Below, in pieces: positions 37,241 to 48,838 of a stretch of DNA of 64,000 nt. The stretch is from Primulina eburnea (taxonomy: Eukaryota; Streptophyta; Magnoliopsida; Lamiales; Gesneriaceae): positions 2,356,001 to 2,420,000 of the forward strand of contig NC_133105.1 in assembly GCF_022965805.1 (NCBI RefSeq). The letters run 5' to 3'. Below the pieces are notes generated by a model. The model made no database searches and was not told the origin of the DNA. It saw nothing but the letters and a program-made list of their open reading frames with translations. Numbering within the stretch: position 1 is the first letter of the stretch; every line of letters begins with the position of its first letter. Both the position numbers and the translations under genes were made by a program.

Positions 37241-37412
37241 AAAACTTGTGTAAGAAGGTCTCAGGAATCGTATTTTGTGAGACAGATCTCTTATTTGGGT
37301 CATCCATGAAAAAATATTACTTTTTATGCTAAGAATATTATTTTTTATTGTGAATATCGATAAGGTTGACCCGTCTAACAGATAAAGATTCGTAAAACTC
37401 GTCTCACAAAAG
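37241..37412 (+). repeat. ~170-bp GTGAGAC-ended repeat
   Basis: Full-length but diverged copy: TTGTGTAAGAAGGTCTCAGG at the start, the TATTACTTTTTATGCTAAGA core, and AAACTCGTCTCAC near the end. Confidence 0.7.
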
Positions 37413-37432
37413 ACCTTGCTATTCGTTTTGAT

Positions 37433-37720
37433 TTGGATTTTTTTGTGCGATATCACTTGAATAAATTTCGTATCTTTTCGAATTCTTTACGAACAATGAC
37501 ATATCTCGTAGAAGGTGATGATCCTTTTTGTACTTTAATTTCGGAGGTCCGCAATCTTCTTGCATCTCCTATTTTCATCTCCTTACAACACATGTCAAGA
37601 TCGACAAATGACGTTACTAATAGGCTTGCTCATGAAATTCTTGTCTTCATCTAGTTTGGAATGGTTGTATAGTAGTTTTCCTACATGGTTTTCTAATCTC
37701 GTATCTTTGGATTTGCGAAA
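37433..37720 (+). mobile_element. LINE remnant, RNase H-like tail
   Basis: The plus-strand frame reads EVRNLLASPIFISLQHMSRS, then NDVTNRLAHEIL. This is the pattern of the RVT_3/RNase H-like C-terminus of plant LINEs (..I..LL.....S..H..R..N....LA.E). Only ~60 codons remain and the repeat at 37241 abuts it. Confidence 0.5.
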
Positions 37721-39392
37721 TTTATATTAATGCAAGTTTTTACTCAAAAAATAAAAGTATACGGCATGATATTCAATCTTATAATTGATATAAAAAATCA
37801 ATATTAATTACATCTTCGGTTATAAATCATTAAAAATTATTAAGAAAAAGATTATTTTATCGATGATGACATAATATTTTTATTGACATGATTGTAACTT
37901 CAAACGATCGGAAGACGTCATCAATGTTTTTTCACTCTTTAAATGGGTAGCAGTGAATCGATCGTACAAATGTAACAACTTGTAATCATATAGTAGAGAA
38001 TAATCTAAAATAATCATATTTCAGCACGATATTGCCAAAATGGAGAAAGACCCATTAGTGCTAAAATTGTCAAGATTGGTGGAGTTTCAATTTAGAATGC
38101 AAGTTGGGCCGAGTAATTCGAAATTCTTTATATGACTTTTGTCATTGGTCAACCCTTCCGACAAATGAGAATAAGCGGCTTAGTATATCAAATACGACGC
38201 TACGAGTAGAAAGCAAGGGTGATCATGAATAACAAGGAGACCACCAACACTAAAACAAGTGTATAATTAGGATAAAATTAATTTACACTTTTATGAAATT
38301 ATTTAAATGTTGGACTATGCCATTAAATTTTAGTCATATAAGTTTGTTATTTTGAGGTTCAATCATACAGTTTTTCGAAGTTTAGTTTTTATACAGTAAC
38401 TTGATTTTTTTTGTTTTGATATTTTTCTTTGCCCGAAATCATCAAATTCATCGAATATGATTTATTTGACATTGATTTTCTACTCGTGAAATGTTTGGGG
38501 AGAATAAAGCGCATATCACTCAAATTAAAATTCATTTTATCAAATAAAAATAAAAAATAAAGCAAAAAACATTTCAATACTTCAAAATATGAGGAAAAAT
38601 GTGTGTGGTTGCTCTCATTATTTTTGTTTATGTGTATTTAAAATGTGTAATATAAGATTTATTCTTGTCATATCAATCTCCGATGAAATTATTGATTGGA
38701 CACACAAAAACATGGTAAAACATGTAAAGAACACCAAATTCATTTTTGTACATATTAATATATAATATAGATTTACATAAATTAAAAAAAATACTAAATA
38801 ACGATTTTAAGCGGACCAAACCAGCACAGTAGTTTATGGCCAAAACTTGTGGCTGTAATTAAAAAATGAAATCTAACTAACATTTATTTATTAATTTTTT
38901 TTCCTAATGATTTTAAGGTTTGAACGGTTTAATGAAGACTCTTTTAGGCTCCCTTTCGAAATCCCCATCGGCCACCCCTTTCCCCTCCTAATAAATTTGC
39001 TACACACCGATCACATCATTATAGCGTCTCCTCTGACAACAATTTGCTGCCCTTTTCTTTGATTTTTTCCCTGCTTGGCAAGTTCTTATTCGCCTTCTGT
39101 TTTTGTACCGTGTCTTTTGAAGTAGCCACTGCAACAACAAGAAGACAAAAACTCAGCTTCCAAACCTCTCGTGCGACTCTTTTCAGGGATTTTACGCGTA
39201 TTCTGAGGTGCCCGTTTTTTCTTTTCTCGGTTTCGGCACTGAATTTTCCTTGTTTGTTTCTTGAGGTTCTGGGTTTTTTTATTTAAGAAATAAAAGTTTA
39301 TTTTGGAATTTTTAAGTTTCTTTCTTGGTTGACTTGCTTGAACTTTTCGTTTTTTGTACGACTGCTTTTAGTATTTTTTTGGTGCTGTCATC
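37721..39392. other. AT-rich spacer and 5' flank of the Trp-rich gene
   Basis: No gene seen. The last 350 bp before 39393 are pyrimidine-rich (CCTTTCCCCTCC, TTTTCTTTG) and look like a promoter and 5' UTR. Confidence 0.4.
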
Positions 39393-41223
39393 ATGGAGAA
39401 TCGGAGGAGGCTAAACTGGGATAACTGCAGACAGGAGGTACCGAGGAGAAGACCGCAGGGTAAAAAGCCACCTCGAGGTTCGTTCGAATTTTTTTTTTTA
39501 TTTCTGATTTATTTGTTGATTTCTCGTTTTTTTTCTTTGCTGACATTTTAATTGAAGTGGGTTTCCTGATGTAAATTTTCTATCTTGAAATCTTGTGAAT
39601 TTTCTTTCTGAGTTGAATGTGAAAGTACTGATCTTTAATTGTTTTATGCTCTCGATGATTCCATTATTAAATGGAGGACCCTTTAACTTTGAATACTATA
39701 TGTATATTTGTAGCTCTTGCTGGAAGAACACGAATTTTCACTTTTTATTAAAACAATAAAAATCGAAGACTTTCTCTTTGAACTGATTTGATATGTGCCC
39801 TATCATTCGAAATGTCTCAGCTACGTACATTTTCTTCCTTTCAATGTTTAGAGTGAAAATCATGAGGTTAAGCGGATCAAATCATGTTGTAAACATTGGT
39901 GCATAGAGCATGATTGTATTTGTTTTGTTCCTGTTTCCATGTCTGGAATTTGATATGGTATTTCTTTGTTGTCGATCTATTATGCAAACCATTCGTACTT
40001 GGATTACAAGGATCATTCGTTGTCGATCTATTATGCAAGTTGATTGTATTTGTTATGTTCCTGTTTCCATGTCTGTAATTTGATATGGTATTTCTTTGTT
40101 CCTGTATTTGATCAGTCTAATTTTTTGGTCCATGAATCCAATCATTATAAAGACAAGCATTGAAGAAAATATTCCATCTCTGAAGGATCAACTCACTCAC
40201 ACAGAAACAGTTCTTTCAATTCTACCTGTCATGTTTGCAATTTGTTTAATTTAATTTGCACAGATACATTGGTTTTTTTCTACAGGCAGTTGGCAGCTGA
40301 CTGTGCCTTCGTGGGAGAAAGAATTTTGCAAAGTCGTTGGTTCCCTGGATTGGGAAACATTACTGCAATTGAAGAAATTTACACACCTCTGTGATAACGT
40401 GGTCAAGTGGAACGACTCGGCAGGGGAAGAGGCGTTTTGTAATGCTAAAAAACGATTCTGGGCTCAAATAAATGGCTTTCCATGTGAAGTTGAATTACCC
40501 AATCCTGACCTTTATATTGACGACATAAAATGGGATATGGAAACTGATCCCGAGCTGTCATTAAACCTTGATACCAAACCTGCAATTCCTTATATCGAAG
40601 AAAACATTGGTACTGTCGTATTTTTTGGTGATTCTCTCGTTTCAAACCAAGAATTTTCGCCCTCAGGCTGGGGAGACGAGGAAGAGAATGTTAAAGTACC
40701 GGATAACTTATATTCCGCCAATAATGGTAATTCTTGGGAGCATAACTGGGACAATTCATTCAATAACGAAGCTGCAGTTGCATGGTCGGGTTTCTGTGAT
40801 AACGTGTGGCATTTCAGTAATGGAATTGGGCAAACAGGATACATGCCGTGGGCAAGTGGTTGGGATAACTCGTGGGGATGGAATTATGACAATAATCTTG
40901 GCAATTACGAAGTTGGGCATGAAATCTTGCCAGACAATAGAGCTTGTGAAGAACAGCATGACTACAATTTTCCCAGTGTAAATTCTGGTGGAAACTCGTC
41001 GTGTAACAAGACTTGGATGGCTACAAAGAACGACCTATGTATGAATGATTTCCCAAAAGACGGGAAGGGTTGGCATAAACCTGTCCACCGGGGAGAACAA
41101 TCTGCAATGGCGAGGAGATCCAATTCAAGAAAGTTGAATCCGTATAATTCATGTGTGCCGGTTACCAATCCTACTGGAATCACTTTGGAGGGAACATGGA
41201 ACAAGGGAAAACATGTCTCCTGA
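39393..41223 (+). CDS. Plant-specific Trp/Asn-rich protein of unknown function, two exons
   Basis: Exons 39393-39477 and 40286-41223 join in frame (intron 39478-40285, GT-AG) to give 340 aa. The first exon is basic (MENRRRLNWDNCRQEVPRRR). Residues ~30-110 contain a conserved-looking block (WQLTVPSWEKEFC, VVKWNDSAGEEAFCNAKKRF, INGFPCEVELPNPDLYIDDI), which I know from unnamed plant protein families. The middle (~165-240) is strikingly rich in Trp, Asn, Asp and Gly (NSWEHNWDNSFNN, GWDNSWGWNYDNN) and is likely disordered. The end is basic. There is no signal peptide, membrane segment or catalytic motif. I cannot assign a function. The intron carries a local duplication (see finding). Confidence 0.85.
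39911..40101 (+). repeat. Intronic direct duplication
   Basis: TTGTTCCTGTTTCCATGTCTG...TTTGATATGGTATTTC at about 39911-39970 recurs at about 40040-40101, and GTTGTCGATCTATTATGCAA at about 39970 recurs at about 40019. A ~130-bp segment was duplicated in tandem with slight divergence. Confidence 0.8.
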
Positions 41224-42495
41224 ACTCAAAATGGAAAGGTGCAATTTATTTCATTCTATTTAATTTGTTCTTTACAATCTGTACACAATATCGAACTCGG
41301 GAATGAGTATCATATTTCGTTGAGTTTCCGCATCATAATTTCTAGTTTCCCCAAAAAATTTACGGCAATGTCTGATATTGGGGTGGTTGTGTTATAAGCT
41401 AGCATTTTGTTTGTCCATTCGAATTTTGTCGGAGGTTCTATGTATTGTTAGAGTTTCCGGTGTGGCATTTATAGTCTTTTTTGTGCTATATACTCATACG
41501 TGCCATTTAATGATTCTTGGTTTTACGATCAGAATTCCATTCGTCTCCAAGCGTTTGAGACAGTAAAATATGGAAAAACATAAAACCCTCTATTTTAAAT
41601 TAAAACTATTTTATAAAATAGGCACGTTTATTTCATTTGTGTGGGAATTTATGTCTAATTTTAAAAAAATACAGAGATCGTCAATTTTTTTTATAAGCGA
41701 TTATATATATTTAGGGTTTTCAAACCGGTGTTGAATGGTATGTGTTTGTTTAGCGAAAACCATGCGAGAACAAATTTTTTTTTATTTGGGTCAAACATAA
41801 AATATAATTATTATTTATTATCTCAAAATTATTATTTTTATTGTGAATATGAGTATGATTGATTCATCTGATATATCCAATCAGTGAGTTAAATTGCGCT
41901 TTATGAGTTATTCGAGTCATATCGTTTTATTGAGTAAGTGTATGGAATATAAACTATTTCCTATATATAATCTTATTTACCTGAAATATCCATTAGGAAA
42001 TGGTAAAACTTCTAATTAATACAATTTAATACAAGGGGCCTAATTCAGACAGGTTGTGGATCCAAGACGAATATCTAGCGTCTCACGTTTCAACGGCTTG
42101 TTTGGTTGAGATGATGACAAGTATCAACAAACAAGTGGTATACTTCTCGTGTCGATCCACCGCCACATGCACGTACCAATCAGACACGTAATTAATCCGT
42201 AATTTTCAAACTATGTTTGGCTTTGATGGATTATATATATTATTGTACAAAAAATTGTTATTCTTGTAAAATTTGTTCGAGGAAGACATTTGTCCTAAAT
42301 CTATTCATCTCAAATATATAATCTAATTTTTTATTTAATATTAATTTTCTATTATTTTATCAATATACTCTTATCATTAAATATATTAACTAATTTCAGT
42401 AAAAAAAAGCATGTTTTTAGAACACTCATTGAATAAGGGAAAACGAAAAATCTGTTGTGAATTTACTTTCTAATAATTTTGTTAATCTTATTGAA

Positions 42496-42539
<44 letters not shown>

Positions 42540-42930
42540 CATGTATGATCATTAAATTATCACAAAAAAATAGAAAACAGAGCACTTGAATTTCTACGAT
42601 AGAGACAAAAACAGGACCTAATTCATCGCATAAATATTTTATGACTATACAATGACATGATTCCATCCATCCTAAAATTACTTTATCATTATATCATATT
42701 TTAATATAATTTGCTGTATTAAATGATACAGTCCGAAAAAATATATTTTTTTATTAAAAAAAAACACAATCACACACAGAGACAACAAAAGCGCAAAAAA
42801 TATAGCGCACTCTGCCTCTACATTTGTCCTAAAAACTAGTTATCCACGTTGCATAAGCCCAACACGACAATGTGGTGCCTCAAATGTTTCGAATGAAGAA
42901 CTAATCAGGCATCCCAAAAAAATTAAAAAA
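41224..42930. other. Spacer with diverged repeat and (TA)n tract
   Basis: 3' UTR of the preceding gene, a strongly diverged GTGAGAC-family copy at about 41770-41890 (TTATTTGGGTCAAACAT, ATTGTGAATATGAGTATG), and a (TA)n run at about 42499-42530. No gene seen. Confidence 0.45.
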
Positions 42931-44274
42931 ATGAAGATGGGAGAAATCTTTACACAATTTGGATCCTTAGTGGCAACTCTAATGTTTGCGAGAGCAATTC
43001 TTGAACGATATGTCCCTCCCCAACTAAAAGCTTTTCTTGAAAAACATTTCATAAAAGTCTTCAATTTCCTTTCTCCGTACATCCAAGTAACCTTCAATGA
43101 ATTCACCGGCGAACGTCTGATGCGCAGCGAGGCTTACTCCGCCATCGAGACCTACCTGAGCTCCATTTCATCCTCCCAGGCCCGGCGGATGAAGGCGGAT
43201 GTCCTGAAAAACAGCAGCCACCCACTGGTGCTCACCATGGACGATAATGAAGAAGTGGCTGATGCCTACAAGGGAGTCCAGATTTGGTGGGCTTCAGGTA
43301 AAAACATTTCCAAGGTTCAGACCTTATCTTTCCAACACATTAACGATGAAAAGAGGTATTACAAGCTGAAATTTCACAAAAAAGACAGGGATTTCGTCGT
43401 AAATTTTTACTTGGATCATGTGATGAAAGAGGGCAAGGCCATAAGGGTGAAAAACAGGCAGAGAAAGCTTTACACCAACAATGGTCCTTCTTGGAGCCAT
43501 GTTTTATTTGAGCATCCAGCAACTTTTCAAACATTAGCAATGGATTTGGATAAGAAAAGGGGCATTATAGATGATTTATTGGCATTTAGTAATGGTGAAA
43601 GTTTCTATTCAAGGATCGGAAGGGCCTGGAAAAGGGGCTATCTTCTTTATGGTCCTCCGGGGACTGGAAAATCCACTATGATTGCTGCAATGGCTAATCT
43701 CTTAAGATATGATGTATATGATCTTGAGTTAACTTCAGTAAAAGATAACACAGAGCTTAAGAAGCTACTGATTGCTACTTCCAGCAAGTCGATTATCGTG
43801 ATCGAAGATATCGATTGTTCTGTAGATTTAACAGGCCAGAGAGGGAAGAAAAGAGCCAAAAAAGAAAATGAGCAAGAGGAACCAGCTGATAACTCAAGGA
43901 ACACGAGTAATGTTACTCTTTCAGGGCTTTTGAATTTCATAGATGGGATTTGGTCAGCTTGTGGAGGTGAAAGACTCATTGTTTTCACGACAAATCATGT
44001 GGATAAATTGGATCCAGCTTTGATCAGAAGAGGGCGAATGGATAAACATATTGAGCTGTCATATTGCAGCTTTGAAGGGTTCAAGATTTTGGCTAAGAAT
44101 TATCTTGTCTTGGAGGATCATGATTTGTTTGGGAGGATTGAGGTTCTGTTAGGAGAAATCAAGATTACTCCAGCTGATGTTGCTGAGAATTTGATGCCGA
44201 AAGGTGTGGGTGAAAATGTAGAAACTTGCTTGAAGAGTTTGATTTATGTTCTTGAGCAAGAAAGGATTGCGTGA
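42931..44274 (+). CDS. AAA-ATPase of the BCS1-like/OM66 group, intronless
   Basis: 447 aa. Residues 5-25 are a hydrophobic N-terminal segment, likely a membrane anchor. Residues ~25-120 are the plant AAA-associated domain (FNEFTGERLMRSEAYSAIETY). The AAA module follows: YLLYGPPGTGKSTM (Walker A GPPGTGKS, 241-248), SIIVIEDIDCS (Walker B, D293 and D295), LLNFIDGIWSACGGERLIVF, FTTNH and the RRGRMD arginine finger. An acidic/basic insert (KRAKKENEQEE) lies between Walker B and the second region of homology, as in this family. Related Arabidopsis proteins sit in the outer mitochondrial membrane or ER and respond to stress, salicylate or cell-death signals. Single-exon structure is normal. A second Met at codon 3 is an alternative start. 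Confidence 0.92.
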   Translation: MKMGEIFTQFGSLVATLMFARAILERYVPPQLKAFLEKHFIKVFNFLSPYIQVTFNEFTGERLMRSEAYSAIETYLSSISSSQARRMKADVLKNSSHPLVLTMDDNEEVADAYKGVQIWWASGKNISKVQTLSFQHINDEKRYYKLKFHKKDRDFVVNFYLDHVMKEGKAIRVKNRQRKLYTNNGPSWSHVLFEHPATFQTLAMDLDKKRGIIDDLLAFSNGESFYSRIGRAWKRGYLLYGPPGTGKSTMIAAMANLLRYDVYDLELTSVKDNTELKKLLIATSSKSIIVIEDIDCSVDLTGQRGKKRAKKENEQEEPADNSRNTSNVTLSGLLNFIDGIWSACGGERLIVFTTNHVDKLDPALIRRGRMDKHIELSYCSFEGFKILAKNYLVLEDHDLFGRIEVLLGEIKITPADVAENLMPKGVGENVETCLKSLIYVLEQERIA

Positions 44275-44419
44275 TCCCTGAGGTGAATCCAAAAAGATTA
44301 ATCTGTTGTATTAATTTATGAACTTGCAATTTGCGCATTGTATACATACATTTTTTACACCTGTTACCACTTACATTTTCTAGCAGAAGCAATCTCTTCT
44401 GATTTTTTTAAGCTATAAT

Positions 44420-44860
44420 TAATTTAATCTTGCTTCTTTATTGTTAGAGGCAACAACCACTGTAGTATCATCATATTTGCCTCCGAAGTGCAGAAGCCCA
44501 GTTTCGCGGGCTCGTTCAGCCGGGCAACCGTAGCCAAATCGAAAGCCACCAGATTTGGCTTATTCCTTTCCTCCGGCTCCAAACTCTGCTTTACCACGGC
44601 TTCTATATCTTCATGAAACATATTATCGAAAAAGCCCCATCGGTCCCGGCGATAACTATGTCATAAAACTCTGCCGACATCATGATCTCCTCTGCTTTCT
44701 CCAGTATATCGCCACCCTACATTTCCTCACCTGATAACGATAGTTGAATTTGTGCTGCTGTACGGGTGAAGTGTACACAATCTTTCCTCTCCACATAACC
44801 ATGAAACCACTGTCACCCAAGTTTGCCGAGCGGATGTCACCCAATTATTTATATATAATT
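44420..44860 (-). pseudogene. PP2C phosphatase C-terminal fragment, frameshifted
   Basis: The minus strand reads NLGDSGFMVMWRGKIVYTSP (44830-44745), then IAGTDG and FHEDIEAVVKQSL, and finally HFGGKYDDTTVVVAS before a stop near 44420. This is the same order as in the PP2C at 45595, but the pieces lie in three frames. The catalytic N-terminal half is absent. It is divergent from (head-to-head with) the other copy. Confidence 0.8.
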
Positions 44861-45594
44861 ATATATATTTATACACATAAATCAGGATTTTAGTGTGTTA
44901 GATAATTAATCGGTTACATCAAACCGTAAAATCTGAGATCCTAGATAAGATTTAAAATATTATTTTATTTTAATAAATTTCAATATAGTTTGAATTTTAA
45001 TATAATCGGGTTATAGAGCTAATTTATATAGCATAATTTATTATAGTTAAATCACGTTATATTGTTATCTGAATTGTTATCTGAATTGATTTTCTAAAGA
45101 TTCTACGATTTATATATGGAAATATTTTTTTAAAAAAATGTAAATATAATTAATAATCAGTACATTAATAGATATCAAGTGAATGGCTAAAAGAATCTTC
45201 GCTGTTCCGAGCAGGATATGTGTAGATCTTGAGAAAGAAATGGGAAAAAATGTATATTTAATTTCTTTTTGCACTCTGATGGAAAACAACAAAATATTTT
45301 AAAAAGAAATTTTTTTTGTGTTTTGATTTAATTGAAGTGGCTCATAAATTAAACAAATACGTTTATAACTTTAATAAAAAAAATAATCTGAATTATGGAT
45401 AAAAAAATAATCTGAATTACGGGCTCATTCAGCAACTGTGAAAACGTGATTGGTACGAACTGATCAGGGTTTTCCAAGATACGGGGGATCCTGGATATTA
45501 CCTACCTTATGTAGCCATGTAGAATCATATACATATATATATACACACACACACACACAAACATAATTTTCATTTGAATATTAGAGAAAACAAA

Positions 45595-46410
45595 ATGCTG
45601 ATCGACGAGAAACGCAAACTCAGGAGGTTCGTCTGTAAACATGATCCCATGATGTCGATGATCGCCGGATCCTTCTGCTTACCCAAAGAAAACAACTCAA
45701 AACCCCTCGGCGAAGATGCTCACTTCATCTTGGAGGAGGCCAACGCCATTGGAGTGGCGGACGGCGTGGGCGGATGGTCAAAGAGAGGCATCGACTCAGG
45801 CGAGTACTCGAGAGAACTGATGCGCAACGTCATCACGGCAATCAAGAACCGCCGCCGCAAGGGGGGCCGTGGACCCCAAGTGCGTTCTTCGTGAAGCTTT
45901 CTTGAAGACGCAGGCGAAGGGTTCTTCCACAGCCTGCATCCTCACCCTCGCCGGCAGAACACTCCGCGCGGTGAACGTGGGCGATAGTGGATTCTTGGTT
46001 ATAAGGGGCGGAAAGATTGTGTACAGTTCACCCACACAGCAGCGCAAATTCAACCATCCTTATCAGTTGGGGAAGAGTTCTCGGTGCGATACCCCGGACG
46101 TGGCGGAAGAGATAACGATGACCGTAGAGAGTCATGATGTCATAATCGTGGGGACCGACGGGCTTTTTGATAACGTGTTTCCATGAGGATATAGAGGAAG
46201 TGGTGAGGACTGTGTCGGGAGAATGAGCCGGAGTTGGTGGCTTGGGCATTGGCTAAGGTGGCGCGCCACAAGTCTTTGGATAAATATAGTTGCACCCCAT
46301 TCGAGACTGCTGCCAAAGAGGCTGGGGTTCAGCACTTTGGTGGGAAATACGATGATGTTACAGTCGCCGTTGCCTACGTTGTCCCAGCTGCCATTAGAAT
46401 ATCAATGTAG
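45595..46410 (+). pseudogene. PP2C-type protein phosphatase (PP2C55/80-like) with three +1 frame breaks
   Basis: PPM-family phosphatases remove phosphate from Ser/Thr using two metal ions. From the ATG at 45595 the frame gives GEDAHFILEE and VADGVGGWSKRG (metal-binding Asp of motif ADGVGG). After a G6 run at about 45863 the conserved sequence moves to the next frame (AKGSSTACILTLA, VNVGDSGFLVIRGG, IVGTDGLFDNVF). At about 46181 and 46223 it moves again, ending in FGGKYDDVTVAVAYV at 46408-46410. The three shifts are each +1, so the last piece is back in the starting frame. It is short (~270 aa) and single-exon, like related PP2Cs in tandem families. The breaks may be real or base errors. Confidence 0.8.
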
Positions 46411-47630
46411 TTCACTTCTTTCTGATTACTGTATATGTTTTCAAGAATCTTTTATTTGTTGATTCACTACATATATTTGTGCATGATTTGTAGGAAAACT
46501 AAATTTGAAACACTATTATGAATTGAATTTTGGTCTTACGTTCGCATAACTTTTTTTCTGGGGTTACCATGGCAAGAAGAAGTTTGATATAAATCTTAAG
46601 ATTCATCAATATTTGTCAGTTGCTCTTAAGATTTTCTTGATTCAAGATTGGATGCATGTGAAAGTAGTTCAATAACAGAATTTGCTTTTGAAACTAACTA
46701 ATAACAGAATTTTAAAAAATAACTTTTAATTTAATAACATGCATGATGTAGAGATGTCAATTTAATTATTTTAAATAGAATTTTTTTTTTAAAAAAAATG
46801 ATCCATAAATATAATTCATGCCACGATGTGAGCGCGCGTCTTCAATTTTCTATTATGACAAGGTTTTTTTCAACAAACAAGATTAAAATTAGTGAAAATT
46901 TAATAATTTATATAACATTTAAATTTTTATTATATTTTTTATAAATTAATTTCATATATTTTTATTATTTTCAATTATTTTAAAAAACAATAATATTCTA
47001 ATTATCAGTAAAATTTATTTAATTTAATAATTTAAATATTATTACTATTTTAATTATTAAAGTAAATGCATATTTACAAATTTATTTCTAATAAATATAT
47101 TTAAATTAATTTTAATAAATTTAAATTATAATTATAAATATTTAATTATCTATCCAATTACATTAAGAATATATATTTAATTAGCATTTGTGACATTTTG
47201 GTCATTACAATAAAATTTATAAAATTAATCCATCATTTTAAAATAATACATACCAAACATTTTTTAATCACTCTAATTATTAGTCATTTATTTATCCTAT
47301 TACACATACCAAACAGAGCCTAAAATTATTATTTATCCAAATGCTCACAAGACATTTATTTATATAATTTATTTTCCAACGAATTTCTTAACTCAAGTGG
47401 TAAAAGAAACAACTCTAGATAATTGAGAAAAATTCGTTCATATTAGATTTTTATTATTTTCAGATCCTTCGGTTCCTGAAAATAATGTACGTATAAAAAA
47501 ATGATATATCTTAATGTAGCAAAATGTAGATATCAAACTATATTAAAATTCGATTTAATTTGAACAATGTAATGGAGACCATATGCAAATATCAGTACGT
47601 ACATCGAAACTGGATTTAAAACATATAGGC
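46411..47630. other. Very AT-rich spacer with MITE-like pieces
   Basis: No gene. At 47270-47325, ACCAAACATTTT... and ...ACATACCAAACAGAGCC look like one end of a TTTGGT-type MITE. Confidence 0.4.
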
Positions 47631-47631
47631 A

Positions 47632-48116
47632 CTGTTTGGTACACGGGATAAGGGTGAGATTGATAAATAATCCGTCTTATCCCACATTTGGCACGTTTTT
47701 AAAAAGCCCATGATATTGATAAATACATTTTTAGAAGGATAAAACATCTTTAGTAAGAGGTGTGATAGTTTTAATTTAATGATAAAATATACTACAAATT
47801 ACTTAATTACCCCATGTATAAAAATCCAAAACCCTATCTTCTCTCATTTCATTTGGTATCTCTTTGTCTAAATAATTTAAATGCATTTAAGTTAATGTTA
47901 AATGTTTATTAAATACATACATATATACAAATATATAGATACATATATATACACACACAAATAGTTACTAGGCCCCTTCAATATGAAAAGGATTATAAAA
48001 AAATAAAGAAAAAGGCAAAAATCAAATTTGACTGATGATCACCTTTGAAAAAGGAAAAAAAATTGTTTAAATAATTTCCAAAATAAGACGAAAGAAACGA
48101 AAATTATTCTTTAGGA

Positions 48117-48194
<78 letters not shown>

Positions 48195-48441
48195 CGTAAT
48201 TTAAGAATTGAGATATGAAATTACAAGATCTTCATAACAATGAAATATAAGTTTTTGTGATAGGGCTAATTTTGTCATTACATGTCAATATATAAATTTA
48301 ATCACTCTTGTTAAAATCATACCAAACATTCAACATATTATCTATAAATTTAATCACTCTTGTTAAAATCATACCAAACATTCAAATATTATCTTATCAT
48401 TATATTTATCCTTGATTTATCCTTGGTATACCATATAGTCT
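47632..48441. repeat. Possible MITE (TTTGGTA ends) with 52-bp tandem duplication and long (AT)n
   Basis: It starts GGCACTGTTTGGTACACGGG and ends TATCCTTGGTATACCATATA; the ends are imperfect inverted matches. Inside are an (AT)n run of about 76 bp (48119-48194) and a two-unit direct repeat TATAAATTTAATCACTCTTG...TACCAAACATTCAA at 48291 and 48343. There is no coding capacity. Confidence 0.4.
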
Positions 48442-48493
48442 TATTCATATAAGAGAAACACATTGAAAAAAAACTTGTAGTAATTAAAGAAAT

Positions 48494-48838
48494 TCAAAGA
48501 GAAGTGGAAATTTGATTGTCCAGATATTTATCTGTTACTTGTCTTGAAAGTTTGGCATTCATCAAAATCCGATCACTCCTGCAATGCAGACCCAATATCT
48601 GTTTGTTATCTGGAACAAAGCTCATTCCGAACGACGTCGCCTTAACACTAGTAGAGTTTTTATCGGCTGCATCCTTCATCTCATGATCACCATGTTCCTT
48701 GATATTGTTCCCTGCAGTATTTGGATTCTTGGCTGGAAGAATCACCTGCCGTTGATCATTATTTGTCTGCATTTTATTCGACATCCTAGGGTAATAGAAA
48801 TCTGTTGGGAAGAAGCAATACTGAAGAAGGTTGGCCAT
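48494..48838 (-). CDS. Possible small protein (114 aa), unrecognised
   Basis: I choose the ATG at 48838 (MANLLQYCFFPTDFYYPR) because the upstream in-frame sequence is translated TA microsatellite (YIYIYIY). The protein is hydrophilic, Lys/Asn-rich, with one notable block (SFGMSFVPDNKQILGLH). There is no signal peptide, membrane segment or known domain. The N-terminal FPTDFYYPR phrase looks like a real motif rather than random AT-rich translation, but I cannot name a family. Confidence 0.35.
   Translation of the reverse strand: MANLLQYCFFPTDFYYPRMSNKMQTNNDQRQVILPAKNPNTAGNNIKEHGDHEMKDAADKNSTSVKATSFGMSFVPDNKQILGLHCRSDRILMNAKLSRQVTDKYLDNQISTSL

Noticed and set aside
42463..42666. Minus-strand ORF over the (TA)n run
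   Set aside because: Translation of a microsatellite and AT-rich flanks.
45540..45562. (CA)n run upstream of the PP2C as a promoter element
   Set aside because: A short microsatellite without any recognised motif.
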